NCBI GenBank assembly: GCA_037951105.1
Contig: JBAMJV010009066.1
Coordinates: 62,001 to 126,000, forward strand
Source of the DNA: Echinarachnius parma
Taxonomy: Eukaryota > Echinodermata > Echinoidea > Clypeasteroida > Echinarachniidae
Direction: 5' to 3'
Length of the DNA: 64,000 nt
Below the pieces are notes generated by a model that was not told where the DNA came from, made no database searches, and saw nothing but the letters and a program-made list of their open reading frames with translations. Shown piece by piece: positions 34,899-46,509 of the stretch (the stretch's first letter is position 1; each line of letters opens with the position of its first letter). The position numbers and the translations under genes were made by a program.

Positions 34899-36308
34899 TC
34901 ATTCCTTTTTAAAACTTTATTTTCAAACAAATAACAAAAACTATAACTACCTTCATATGCTGACTGTAATACACGGATACATTAAAAGTATAGACGCGAA
35001 TTATGACAATACAGTATAGCTATCTAGGTCGACGCCTGTAATCTTGTTATAATAATCACTGTTCAAATGTTCAATGTCCCGTTATGTTTCCCATTTTGTT
35101 CTTTCAAATAATGAGGGGGGGGGGGGGCGTGAACATTCCCCCATCCCCCTTTCCCGTCGCTGCGTCACTGAGCATCAGAATAAATATTTCCGGACATATA
35201 TATAATAATATACATACATGTGTCGTTTTTAATATTCGGTTGTGGACTATAATTAATGTACTTGAACTTATTTTTAGTTAGAGGTGAACCATGATGGCGC
35301 TGTTTATTTGAACATTAACATTTTAACAACATTTTAACAATTTTAACATTATGCTCATTTATTGCATCCATACTGCCGTTCTGACAATTCTTTTGGTACA
35401 ATTGGAAGAGTATAATATATACTCAATTGGCTAGCAGTACGTACACGTCGGTAGGCAAATAAAGATTTGGTTGAAGTTTTCAAAAATATTTATTATTCTG
35501 GGACGGTTTTTATTCTGAAATTGCGCTAGAGGGGATAGTCTTATTACACCTGTCATAATAAAGCTGCTTGAAATGCAATGTAGTGTTGCTGTAATGTTTT
35601 ACTGAATGTTCTTAATTATTGGGTAGTATATTTTTTACTTGGGGAGCCTTTATTTTAATACCCGTGTTGAGTGGGATAAAATACATGGAAGGCGGCTAGA
35701 GTACAAGGAAGTGTTTCTGGAACTATTTTATGCAATGTGTAATACAATCAACAGACGCTCGGACACATTCATACACAACACATTTTCACAAGGAATTATA
35801 ACAGGCCCTGTTGCAGAAAGAGATAGAATTGTAGTTAGATGTGTACCAATGCGCAACGCCGATTGGTTGAAGCGAGATTTTCCCATTTTGGATATTATAT
35901 CTCTTTCTGACGGCTGGTAAAGTGTGTGATTGGGAATGGAATGGAAATAATGTTTAACGACACTTCAACACTAAGTGTGTTATATCGTGTCATGTAGGTA
36001 AGCTTTACCCCAAATAGAGCAAAGCTAGTTTTCAATTAAGGCAATAATGCCACAGTAGCAATGCCTGTTTAACTAAGCTGAACCACGCACTGTTATTTAA
36101 AGTGTAAACACCCACCGGGATTTCTCCCTGCTCTTTACGAAAAAATGAGGTGTGTTCTTTAGCGTGCATGATGATTAGTCCTCCCATACACGGGACCGAC
36201 GACTTAAAGTCTCCTCCGAAAGACTAGGCAAATGAGGGTAAAGCACCTTACCCAAGGGTACAACTGCCGAAGCAGCCCCTCCTTATATATATACTAACAA
36301 AGTACATT

Positions 36309-39300
36309 TCAAAAATGTCTATAGAGATCTATCTCCTTCAAAAACTGCAGTATTGTACTACGAGGCACGGTCTGAAACAAGACCCGTAAATCTGGGGCAT
36401 CAAAGTGCCGCCCACGGATATGGGCGTACTCGACACAATCCACAAGAATGTGCCGAACAGTGAGCCGACAATCGCAAGGAATACAGTAAGGTACGTCTTC
36501 TGCCTTTAACAAATATGCATGAGTATAGTATGAGTGGCCGATGCGAGCTCGGGTCAATACAATGTCCTCCCTGCGCTTAGCTAGGGGGTTCGTACTATTC
36601 AGTCCAACTACCGGCTCATGGGTATGTAGTTTATTTTCAGATTGAGCGTCCCATATTGTCTGCCATTTATTTCTTATGTAACTATTTATATTGGCCTTAT
36701 AGTCTGTGTAAGGTATTCTTATGTTCGCGACATCCCCATGAAGGGCTTCCTTTGCCAACGCATCAGCCTTGTCATTTCCCCTGATGCCGGTGTGGCTTGG
36801 TATCCAAGCCAGAACAACAAACTTCTCACATTCTACCAGTTCTGTGTAAGCATCCAACAATTCAAATATATATGGGTGGTTAAGTCTCCGACCTCGCAAG
36901 GCAAGTAGACTGGACAAAGAATCTGTAAATATAACAAAGTGATCGCCATCCAAACTATAAATCAAGTTAAATGCCATCTTAAGTGCAAACAACTCCGCTG
37001 TATATATGGACGCATTGTCAGGCAATCTAACCTGTCGGCGAATGTGACAGCTTGTGGCTGCTGCTGCCACCCTCTCCAAGACTTTGGACCCATCCGTATA
37101 CACGGCACAATACTGACTGTACTTTTCCCGTAGTTCCCCAAATTTAGACTGAAACACAAGGTCGCTAGTCAGCCCTTTCTTAAACTCTCTTAACGTAAAG
37201 TCTATACTCACTTCACCAAGCGTCCACACTGGTGTACTAGGGAGCTCAAATGGCGCTATATGTTCGGGAGCAGGGCATATCTGAGCAAAGGCACCCTTAA
37301 TACGCAACCCAAAGGGAGGTATAGCCGAAGGCTTACTAGCATAGAAGGTAGAGTATCGGGGCTGGAATGTTCTGTCATATGTTGGATTATTATGATTATT
37401 TCGAAGTTTAAGTGCATACTGAAGTGATAACTTTTCCCACCTAAGGTGGAGGGGAGGTTCATTGGCTTCGACATACAGACTTTGCATCGGGGAAGTGCGG
37501 AAAGCTCCCAGACAGAGTCGGAGTCCGTGATTCTGAATGGGCAAGAGCTTTTTAAGGTAGGACTTACGAGCAGAGCTATAGACGGTACAACCATAATCCA
37601 ATTTGGATCTCACAAAAGCCCTATAAAGACGTAGTAAGACCACACGATCCGCGCCCCAGTCCATCTTTGATACAACCTTCAGAAAATTCAAGGCCTGCCG
37701 GCATTTCTGCCACAAGTAGTCAATGTGGGCCTTAAAGTTCAACTTACTGTCAAATACCAAACCAAGATAGCGTGTCTGCTGAACAACAGGGATAAGAGAA
37801 CCGTTTATCGTCAACTGAGGGTCAGGGTGGAGTACTCGTTTATTACAAAAATGCATACACACAGTCTTTGTTTTAGAGAAACGAAAACCATTCTCATTTG
37901 ACCACCGTACGTGATCGAGAAGTCATCTACGAATAGGGACTTATCAAACCCAAAATTAACTGCCTCAGTGATGCTATTAATCTTCAAGACAAACAAGGTG
38001 ACTGACAGAATGCTACCCTGTGGCACACCCATTTCCTGACTGTGTAGCTCGGACAGGACAGTCCCAAGGCGGACCCTGAAAACCCGGTCCAACAGGAAGT
38101 TTTGAATAAATAAAGTCAGTCTGCCGCGCAGGCCAGAATCGTATAAGTCCCTCAGGACACCGTGTTTCCAAGTAGTATCATACGCCTTTTCAAGGTCGAA
38201 AAAGACAGACACCACATGGTGTCCACGGACGAGGCCATCCCGAATAAATGATTCCAGACGAACAATTTGATCTGTCGTACTACGATTCTGCCGAAAACCA
38301 CTCTGATGTTTAGAAAACAGTCCATTCCTCTCCAGAAACCACACTAGACGAGCATTAACCATCCTTTCCATGGTCTTACATAGACAACTAGTTAACGATA
38401 TAGGCCGGTAATTGGTTGGGTTTGTGGCATCCTTGCCAGGCTTCGGGATCGGGATAATCACAGCCTCTCTCCATGAATCGGGGAAGTCACCAGAGCTCCA
38501 TATCTTATTAAAAATTCCTAACAGCACTTGGAGGGATACCTCGGGTAAATGTTTCAAAAACTGGTAATGAATTTCATCAGGCCCTGTAGCAGTGTCATGA
38601 CATCTGCCGAGAGAGTCCTTTAATTCACTAAGAACAAAAGGGTTATTATAATCTTCTGTATTATCTGATAGGAAGTCAAGTTTCTGCTTCTCTGCCAGGT
38701 CTTTAAATGCCCGAAACGCAGGCGAATAATGACTGCTAGACGAGTTATACTCAAATTCATCCGCTAACAAGTTAGCAATGCCCTGCCTTTCTGTACATTT
38801 TGTTCCATCACGTTTATTTAAGTGTACAGTAGTGCTAGTCTGTTGTTTCCCACTTATTTTCCTAATCATTTCCCATGCGTGTTTAACGTGTGTGCGAGTA
38901 GTGAGTTTAGAGACATACTGCTTCCAGGATTCCCGTTTGCTCTTCTTAATAGTACGGCGTGCCTTTGCACGAGCCTTTTGGTAATCCTGCCGGTTACTAG
39001 CTGTAGGCCGACGCCTAAACTTCCGCAATGCCTTTTTCCGACATTTGATGGCTTCTCTACACGCAGCAGTAAACCAGGGTTTGTGCCTACTGTGTGGAGT
39101 AGGTGAGGATTTAGGTATCGTTCGCGTCGCTATATCAACCAGTGAGTGTGCAAAAAAGGCCAATGGATCTTCCAGATCCCTAAAAATCTCATCATTAATG
39201 ACAGAAGAACAAAGGGTAGTAAATGCCAGCCAGTCCGCTCTGTTGAGTTGCCACCTTGGGACTCTCTCCTCCGGCATTGGCCTATTAATATCAAGAAATA

Positions 39301-39949
39301 TAGGGAAATGATCGCTTCCACATTGGTCGCCATGGACCTTCCACTGGAAGTCCATAAAGACAGATGGGGAGCAGATAGACAAATCTATAGCCGATGTAGA
39401 TCCTGAAGCAGGATGAAGGTAAGTATGAGACTTATCATTAAGGAGACACAAATCAAATGCTTCCAACACAGACTCCATCGTGCGGCCCAAAGGATTAGAA
39501 TCTCTACACCCCCAGAGCACACTATGAGCATTAAAATCCCCTAATAAAAGAAAAGGTGTGGGGAGTTGATCAACCAGTGCATCAATTTCAGCTTGTCCCA
39601 GCTTATACCTCGGGGGTATATAGACTGAACATATCGTTACCGTACGATGGAGTGTGACCTTCACAGCGATAGCCTGAAGGCTAGTGGTGAGCTGGACCAC
39701 CTCATGCGGAGACCCTCTTTTAACTAATATGGACGTGCCTCCCGTCGGTCTATCGTCTACAACCGACGTAGCCTTTTTATCATACACATCGTAACCTTTA
39801 AAGGTAATTTGGTCAGTCTCCTTAAGGTAAGTCTCTTGTAAGCAGACTACATGGGGAGTGTAGTCTGCCAAAAAACATTTCACTTCTTCATAGTTTGGCT
39901 TAATGCCTCTGCAGTTCCACTGCAGCACAGCCCTCCCCTTTCCATCCAT
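36309..39949 (-). pseudogene. Retrotransposon ORF2: endonuclease, reverse transcriptase, RNase H (frameshifted)
   Basis: It begins at the ATG at 39949. The apurinic-type endonuclease comes first (LQWNCRG, CLQETYL, LGDFNAHSVLWGC, GSDHFPIFLDI). The reverse transcriptase follows (IPIPKPGKD, NYRPISLTS, HQSGFRQNRST, FFDLEKAYDTTW, MGVPQGSILS, catalytic FVDD). The frame is then lost near 37905. The second frame (from about 37905 to 36309) carries the RT thumb (TRYLGLVFDSKLNFKAHI) and an RNase H with VYTDGSK, TAELFALK, FTDSLSSL and HTGIRGNDKADALAKEA. About 15-20 residues normally found between FVDD and the WSNENGF block are missing, so a small deletion caused the shift. The element is autonomous by design but this copy cannot make a full protein. 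Confidence 0.9.
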
Positions 39950-41307
39950 CACTGAGCAGTAGGCTTAACCTTTACCACAGTAGTCTTGGGTGAGGGTATG
40001 GTACTCGGAATATCCAAGTCCATACTAGACTCCAACACATCAAACTTATTCTTACTCATTATCGGGTCAACAGACCCCTGCTTTTGTTTTATCACTTTTG
40101 GTGTCTTGCTCCTAACCACGTCAGGCGGTCGTGCAGATTTTCCCGTGGTTGGTGCCCCACCAGGCGGAGGGGCATGCCTTACAGGGGGGTCCTGAGACAG
40201 ACTTCTACCGCGGCCAGCAGGCCGGCCAGTCTTGGCACTAGGCCTCGACTCCCTCACTCCCCCCTGTTTGTCACATTGTTGTTTAAATTGTTTGTCAAGT
40301 TTAGTCTGCGTTTGCTTCCCTATACCCGCCGCCCCACCAACTTCCAGCAACACAGGGGAGCCACCACTCAACCAGGTCAAGTCGGTTTGGGTGGCCGCTG
40401 CAGTGCCAGGTTGCCTAGCCGCTTTCGGTTGCTGGTTAGCCGCTTTAGGTTGTTGATTACTTGTTGGGTTGTTGATTACTTGTTTAGCCCTGTCCGCATA
40501 CGTAGATCCTTGTGCATGCTGAGTCTGGTATAGCCTCCGAGCCTCCGGGTACGACAGGCTACCCTTAGTCTTGATCTCTTGGACTCTCTTCTCCTCAATC
40601 CACTTCGGGCACGCCCGCGAGTTGGCGGGATGATCGCCATCGCAATTCACGCACCTCACTGGGCCCTGGCAGGCAGAGCCCTCGTGAGCATCCCTACCGC
40701 ACTTCTCACAACACTCACCCCTCCGACAATAACTTTTGAAATGACCGAACCTTTGGCACCCAAAGCAGCGAATGGGATTTGGAATGTAAAAATCGACCTT
40801 AACACGCAAATAGCCAACCTTAATGTATTGGGGAATACTGGGCCTATTGAATGTCAAGAATAGGGTGTTGGTTGGCTTCTTAATTCCATCCTGGGTAACC
40901 ATTACTCGATACACATCTATAACCTGCTGGTCAGCTAATTCCTCAAGGATCTCCTCACTGTCACAGTCCCTAAGTTCTGGGCAGCGAACCACCCCTTTGC
41001 ACGAATTCATAGTCCTGTGAGGGGACACCTTGACGGGAGTGTCAACAAATTTGCCAGCCTTAAGCAAGTTACTAGCCTGGGCGGCCCTCTCGACTTCTAC
41101 CAAGATATCCCCCGATCTCAATCGCTGAATTGACTTCACAGAACCGGCCAGCGATTCCACACCCTTACTCACAGCAAACGGCGACAATTTCAGGGGCTTG
41201 TTAGGATCGCTACCCTGGATCACCAAAAACCGCGGAAAACCAGCTGACACAGGGTCAGTACCCGAGTCTCTCCTGCTCCTCTTGTTAGATTGTTTTGAAT
41301 CATCCAT
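39949..41307 (-). CDS. Retrotransposon ORF1, gag-like nucleic-acid-binding protein
   Basis: About 452 residues from the ATG at 41307 (MDDSKQSNKRSRRD); an upstream in-frame ATG at 41391 exists but the basic, nuclear-signal-like start is preferred. The N-terminal part looks RRM-like (FPRFLVIQGSD, then GDILVEVERAAQA). Three CCHC zinc knuckles follow in tandem: CFGCQRFGHFKSYC, CEKCGRDAHEGSAC and CVNCDGDHPANSRAC. The C-terminal third is Gln/Pro/Lys-rich and low in complexity. ORF1 proteins of I-type elements coat the RNA and act as chaperones. The stop overlaps the ORF2 start (TGATG), which suggests reinitiation after termination. Confidence 0.9.
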   Translation of the reverse strand: MDDSKQSNKRSRRDSGTDPVSAGFPRFLVIQGSDPNKPLKLSPFAVSKGVESLAGSVKSIQRLRSGDILVEVERAAQASNLLKAGKFVDTPVKVSPHRTMNSCKGVVRCPELRDCDSEEILEELADQQVIDVYRVMVTQDGIKKPTNTLFLTFNRPSIPQYIKVGYLRVKVDFYIPNPIRCFGCQRFGHFKSYCRRGECCEKCGRDAHEGSACQGPVRCVNCDGDHPANSRACPKWIEEKRVQEIKTKGSLSYPEARRLYQTQHAQGSTYADRAKQVINNPTSNQQPKAANQQPKAARQPGTAAATQTDLTWLSGGSPVLLEVGGAAGIGKQTQTKLDKQFKQQCDKQGGVRESRPSAKTGRPAGRGRSLSQDPPVRHAPPPGGAPTTGKSARPPDVVRSKTPKVIKQKQGSVDPIMSKNKFDVLESSMDLDIPSTIPSPKTTVVKVKPTAQ

Positions 41308-41902
41308 ATAATTTATATTTAATTCAGCACTATTGCTCCCCACCCACCACGGAGTCCAACAAGGGGGCGCCAAATATATAAGGACAATCACTCATACCGA
41401 CGCCAGAGATACAGCAGCGCTATACTCAGAGCAGACCAAAATCCACCCTGATTGACCTAAGCAGTCGCCTTCTAAGATACTACACCAAACAAAATTCAAA
41501 ATCAATCTACTCAAGACCATACCACTCAAGATCGAGCAATACAGAACCTAAAAATCACGCATCGAAAAACACCGAGAAATAAACCAGCTAAGCTAGTATC
41601 TTAGGGCTGGACACCACCAGCCGATTGGTTTAAACCAGGCCTGTAAAAACCTCCCGACTAGGCGAATCTGAGGCCAAAGTGACGTGTTGTTTTGGAGGGA
41701 CCGCAGTCCAGCCGCCACTCAATCACCAGGACCCTCTTCTCCACCGACACGGGTCGCAACCCACGGCAAACAGGTCGTCCCTTTTAGTCGCCTCCTACGA
41801 CATGCAGGGAATACATCGGGCCAATTCTATCCCCGGACCCGCAGGGGCCAGTGTGTGATTGGGATCGGTCAAACTACATCTTCATGATGTCTCGGATATC
41901 GG

Positions 41903-42071
41903 CCGCTTCTGTAATGTATGCAAATATTGCGTATGATGTCAGACTCCCCGTTGGCAAGCTTAACAGTAACTATGTCCGGCAGACTTAGCTTGCCGGACCT
42001 AGTTACTATTAAACTTACTAACGGAGAGTTTTACGTCATACGCATTTTTTTTGCAAACATTACAGAAGCGG
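41903..42071. mobile_element. CCGCTTCTGT palindromic MITE, copy 3
   Basis: About 169 bp, almost the same as the copy at 28864, in the same position relative to FAS1 copy 3. Confidence 0.75.
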
Positions 42072-42197
42072 TCTATTAAACACACTTCCATTCACATCGT
42101 GCATAAACGACACATCCAAATTACACCATACATTAGATACGTAAATGATTAAATGCTTTGTAGGCAGAATGAAATTTGATTTTGAATCACATTTGAC

Positions 42198-42203
42198 TTT
42201 ATT
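42198..42203 (-). terminator. Poly(A) signal, FAS1 copy 3
   Basis: AATAAA on the minus strand about 147 bp after the stop; position and surroundings match copy 2. Confidence 0.65.
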
Positions 42204-42349
42204 CAGACGATACAAGAATTTGAATACATACAAGAATTTGATTCTTTTCTGACAATGGAAAATGTACATGCATGACACGTTTTCTTTGAACTAATATGTT
42301 TGCGCATCCGTTTGCATGGGTGCGTGGCGGGTACGACGAGTCGAGTCTA

Positions 42350-45300
42350 TTAGAACTCTACGTTGAAGTAGGCCTGCAGTGGTAGGAGCACGTTGTCGAC
42401 GACGTGTACGACGCCGTTTGTTGCGGAGAGGTCGGCGAGCATGATGCGGTGTTGTGGGGAGCTTTTGAATTTCGGCTCGTTCAGCTGGATTTCACCTGAA
42501 TAAACAAAACAATAAGGGGTAAATGGAAACTAGATTAACTTTGTAATACATTTAGTCGAATTTTTGTTTATGTCAATAGTATTTCATTCAATATGTTGCA
42601 TTTATGAGAGAAGCTGTACAATATTTAAATACCTTAGTTAAATTTGTTTTACCGATACGAGCATGGAATGATTGTTTAGTTACAATAATATGGCGAGAGA
42701 GTTCCAGATATTCTTATCTAAACAAATTGTGTACAAATGTGTACCGAGTTAGCAAATACCACTTTGCATTTTTGCCGATCATTACTCATTAATATACTAC
42801 CTAATATGATCACAGAAATGTACATTTAGTCATTCCTTCGACGGTTTTTGCACGTTATTTCACAATAAGAAGCTTACCATCACTTCGCTTGCTGACATCT
42901 ATATATCTGCCCTCTTTGGTTTGGATCTGCTGCCCGTCGACCAGGCCAGCCGAGTACCGGGTGCCCCTTGCCACGTGGTATCTGATCAGCTGCTGGAGCT
43001 TCGGTTTGTCGGCTTCGAGGTCGGCCATCACTCCCCGGGGCAACTTGTCGAAGGCTTCGTTGATCGGTGCGAACAGGGTGAGCGGGTCGCTGGCTGCAAA
43101 GTCGAAATGGAAAAAAAGTTATGCCAGATAACCGGTTATACATGTATTAAAAATATATATTATAATCTTTAAAAAGCGATAGATATATTGAACACGACAA
43201 TAGACCTAAACATTTTTAAAATTCAAATTAAAAAAGGACAATTTGTGGGGAAAATCTGAAATAAATTTACTAAAATATTGCATTTGTTTAATATTGGACA
43301 TTTGCAAATACTGATTGAAAACTGTTGCCAGATATTACTTTTTGTTCAATGACGGAGTTACATTATGTGGGGTTAAAATGCTATACAGTTCCATTAGCAA
43401 TTTTTAATGCGGTTCCCTCCGACATGGGTATAACTATTGACTAAGAGAGCAAGTACACTTAAAACTGGTATTCCCATCAATTACCTGAAGTTGCCAGTTC
43501 CTGTTTGAGTTCCGCTAGTTCGACGAGCTCGATGAACTTTGAGAACTTGGCCTGTCCGTCCAGGGTCTGGATGACGTCGCCATCAGCGAGAGGGTAGATG
43601 ACGCGGTCGACGACGTGGACGAGTCCGTTGAGCACCTGGTGGTCTGCCTCCGTGATCGCGGCTCCGTTGCAAGTAACCTGAAGTGAAATATTTTGGAAGT
43701 AATGCAGTTTGCTCAGAACAAATAAATATATTACGAAGTTCTAAGATGCCAATTCTTAAATAATGCTGCAAAATTGCAACAAAAATGCAACATACAAAAA
43801 CATGTCTGGCTCATTTTTTGTTCAGTTTAAAATATACTAAAAAAAAAAGTTAAGGATCACTTTTTTTTCTTAACTTGTATTTTTTCCAAGCTATGAGAGA
43901 AGTCTTACCTAGTTCTTTCATTTTTTGTTTGACTAGATGGTGTCCTCATTGGAATACAAAAATGATGCAAGAGACATTATGCAACAACTGAACCACATGT
44001 GATATTGATAACAGTGTGCTTGAGGTCATTCAGGAGTAAAATATGGAATTCTAAAATTATACACAAAATAAAAAGTGATCCTTAACTTTTTTTGAGTAGT
44101 GTAGTAAGAAACAGTGTTGCAATTCACATGCGGAACTTTTAGATAATTCACATCCATCATACATTATATTGATTAAATGCAAGGACAACTTTTTTGCCAG
44201 AAAAAAAGACAATTGTTTGTTAAATGTCTACATTTAAATTTAGTCGAACACACGTTTTTGAACATTTCGTTGACATACCGACTTGGTCTGATCGTAGATG
44301 TTGAACCGCAAGATGGCGTCGTCCATAGTCTGCGCAACTTTTTCGTTGACTATGCTCGATGAGTGGAGAGCGCTGGGGACCATCCACGCCATGCACAGGC
44401 GAGTCATGGCGCCCTGGTCGGCGGCCAGCTCGGGGACTTTCTTCTTCCAGTTCCGTACGGCTTCGTCAGAGGGTGCGAACAGAGTGAAGGCATCTGAAAC
44501 GAGATGAAGGGGAAAATAGACAGACTTGAATGAATTTGTTATTTGGATTTTAAAGATATTTTAAATTGAAATAATTTCCTACTGGTTACCACACAACACT
44601 ACATTGTAATGCTGCGCTCTACGGGAACAATGTGGGACAGTACAAAAAAAGTTTGTCAAAATTTCACACAAAATTCTTATCTTAAATTCAACAAAATCAA
44701 TCATGACTGGCCCTAAAAATGATACAAGTGTTATATGAACTTACCAAAATGGTCCAAATTATTCTTCAAATGTCGAAAAAAATGGAAAATCTGCAGTTTT
44801 GGAAAATAAACAGACTGAGAAAATCTCAGTCGTGATCCCTCTCGAAAGTGTTGCTGCTATCTGGATGACTGTCATGTATTTCCCGCAAGCTTCCCACACC
44901 ACACGTGTTACCGTATCCGAATTCTGACACGGCGTATCCGAATTCTGATACGGCGTATCCGAAATCGGATACGGCGGGCATGCTTGCAGATCGCGAGTTG
45001 GCTTGTTTTGGACAATAATAAGCGGCCTCCGCATGTTGCGGGCGGGCTTTCTTTGTTTACGATGGGACATCGAGCAGGAAGAGAAAGAAATGGAACTTAT
45101 GACGATTTTTGTAAGTATGACTTATCATTTTGAAAATGAAATTTTGTACAATAAATCATAAAATCAGCTTCAATCTAGGTATGCAATTTTTTACTTTAGA
45201 TATGCTGTTCTTTTCTCTGTTTGTAGTTCAAATTGTGTCCCGTAGATTTTTACCACTGTGAGCAGTAAATGGTCCTATCAATCAGGACCATTTACAATAC

Positions 45301-45849
45301 ATTGTAGATGTGCTGGTTACGTTCCTCGAGACCTATTTATATAACTTTCGATACACATTGTTGTGCGATTTTAAAAATTGCAAGATCAGAACAGAAACAA
45401 ATTTAAAAACAGAGAGCTTAAAATTAGTTCGTAACTTCAATTAAGTTTCTAAAGCTAAAACTAAGGTAGGGAATGATGGTTTATCGGTTCAAGTACATGC
45501 ACATTATCGCCATTATATCATGCCCTGCGAACCAAACGTACATGATCAATATTGTAAAGAAAATATGCTAACCTTGGCCAGCGAGAATGCGGTCGAGGTC
45601 AACCTGCCTAGCTATCTTTGCCATCTCGTGGAGGCCTAGTGATTCGAGCCGAGACGCTACCTTGCCTTCAGACACCAACGGGAGGATGGACATGACAACC
45701 AGCCCCGGGTTCTTGCCGAGGACCATCTTCAGGTACTCGCTGGACGTGATGGGGTACGCCGCGGCACTGTCGTCGATCTGGTCAGACACCTTCGGGTAGG
45801 CGACTGCTGCCGCCGAGAACACGGCGAGGAAGACGAGGAGCTTCTGCAT
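42350..45849 (-). CDS. Secreted two-domain fasciclin (FAS1) protein, copy 3
   Basis: Exons on the minus strand: 45849-45573, 44493-44279, 43677-43485, 43093-42878 and 42495-42350; 1047 nt and 348 residues, the same exon lengths as copy 2. The signal peptide and both FAS1 domains are kept (exon 1 MQKLLVFLAVFSAAAVAYPK, exon 4 FAPINEAFDKLPRGVMADLE, exon 5 VVHVVDNVLLP). Its exon 3 donor is shifted in sequence (TCAG/GTAATT instead of TCAT/GTAAGT), so one junction residue becomes Ala. Exon 2 ends with a weaker GTATGT donor. Introns 1 and 2 are longer than in copies 1-2 because each holds a transposon insertion (44590-45313 and about 43835-44101). The gene is 3' of the retrotransposon-bearing unit and head to head with copy 4, about 4.5 kb between start codons. 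Confidence 0.92.
43835..44101. mobile_element. Mariner-like MITE in intron 2 of FAS1 copy 3
   Basis: Inverted ends contain AGTTAAGGATCACTTTTT, next to A-runs, on both sides. TA is duplicated at 43833-43834 and 44102-44103. Copy 1 at about 23220 keeps the plain site. It is about 267 bp long with no ORF of note. Confidence 0.75.
44590..45313. mobile_element. 724-bp hAT-like element in intron 1 of FAS1 copy 3
   Basis: It is flanked by the 8-bp direct repeat CTGGTTAC (44582-44589 and 45314-45321). Copies 1 and 2 have one uninterrupted CTGGTTAC at the matching place. Imperfect inverted ends start with CACA (CACACAACACTACATTGTA against CACATCTACAATGTATTGTA). An 8-bp duplication with CA ends fits hAT. 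Inside are three tandem CGGCGTATCCGAATTC-like units (44930-44975) and a minus-strand ORF of 103 codons (44759-45070). On the plus strand an ATG at 45061 runs 17 codons to a GTAAGT donor-like site. Confidence 0.78.
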
Positions 45850-45952
45850 CGTGGATTAGTTCTGGAAACGGAATACAGCGACGGACGAAGACGGTACGTG
45901 GTTCCGATGGTGCGAAGGACGAAGTGAGGTGTTGATTATGAGTTGCATCCTC

Positions 45953-45961
45953 ATTTATATA
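45953..45961 (-). promoter_or_regulatory. TATA box of FAS1 copy 3
   Basis: TATATAAAT on the minus strand, about 105 bp upstream of the ATG at 45849, with the shared leader (CACTTCGTCCTTCGCACC). Upstream of it the sequence diverges from copies 1-2 within about 20 bp, then becomes similar again. Confidence 0.75.
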
Positions 45962-46144
45962 GAGAATAGATCCCTCCCAGAGTACCGATTCAAGTAGTGA
46001 TGTAACATTCTTTTGTGATAACATTGTAATGGTTCTTAACGACTTGTCCTTTGATTTAAGCTTTCTGTGGTGCGTTTCAGCTGGATGATTGCCTCCTTAG
46101 CAACCGCTGGGTCAGACATGTGTGGCTTGCCTGACATTGTTTAG

Positions 46145-46260
46145 ACCCATTGCCCGTGGTAATGAATAGCTGTGACGCCACACTTCGGTACTCCATATGG
46201 AATAGGCCTCTTCTAAATGGAGTGCCGAAGTGTGTCGTCATGGCTATTCATTGTTATGTG
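46145..46260. mobile_element. CACTTCGGTACT foldback element, unit C
   Basis: A diverged copy (CACACTTCGGTACTCC with GGAGTGCCGAAGTGTG) at the same distance upstream of FAS1 copy 3. The stem is kept although the loop changed. Confidence 0.6.
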
Positions 46261-46509
46261 TAATGATTATAAACAAACAATGTCGGGCAAGTCAGAATTG
46301 TACAACATAATAGCGGTTGATCAGAAAGTAATTGTATAGCTCAAACCCACTCTCAAAAGCCAACATTCACATAGGACAAGTTGATAACAACCGTTGCCTA
46401 GTTCAAACGAAATAATTCGGCATGCCTACGTTGGTACTATATCATGTCGACAATATAGAGAATATGCCATTTTCGAAATAGACTAGTTCTTTATTGTATT
46501 CAAATTATG

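Larger units (their letters stand above)
35936..41849 (-). mobile_element. I-type non-LTR retrotransposon, near full length
   Basis: A 5914-bp insertion read on the minus strand, flanked by the 15-bp direct repeat AGTGTGTGATTGGGA at 35921-35935 and 41850-41864. Unit A has a single copy of this site at about 28807-28821, which is the empty site. Order from the 5' end: untranslated leader starting GGCCCCTGCGGGTCCGGGGA (about 540 bp), ORF1, ORF2, and a 3' UTR of about 370 bp with no poly(A) but ending in ATTATTTCCATTCCAT. An RNase H domain after the RT is typical of the I superfamily (I, Nimb and relatives). The exact clade needs a tree. Confidence 0.93.
28864..41902. repeat. Segmental duplication unit B (FAS1 copy 2 with flanks and retrotransposon)
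   Basis: Second tandem unit, about 7.1 kb without the 5.9 kb retrotransposon that sits near its right end. It lacks the 976-bp foldback element present in unit A. It joins directly to unit C, whose start (palindromic MITE, then gene 3' flank) is the same as its own start. Confidence 0.85.

Noticed and set aside
35639..35920. 93-codon ORF next to the retrotransposon
   Set aside because: The unit A counterpart (28505-28808) is broken by small indels, so no sign of coding constraint.
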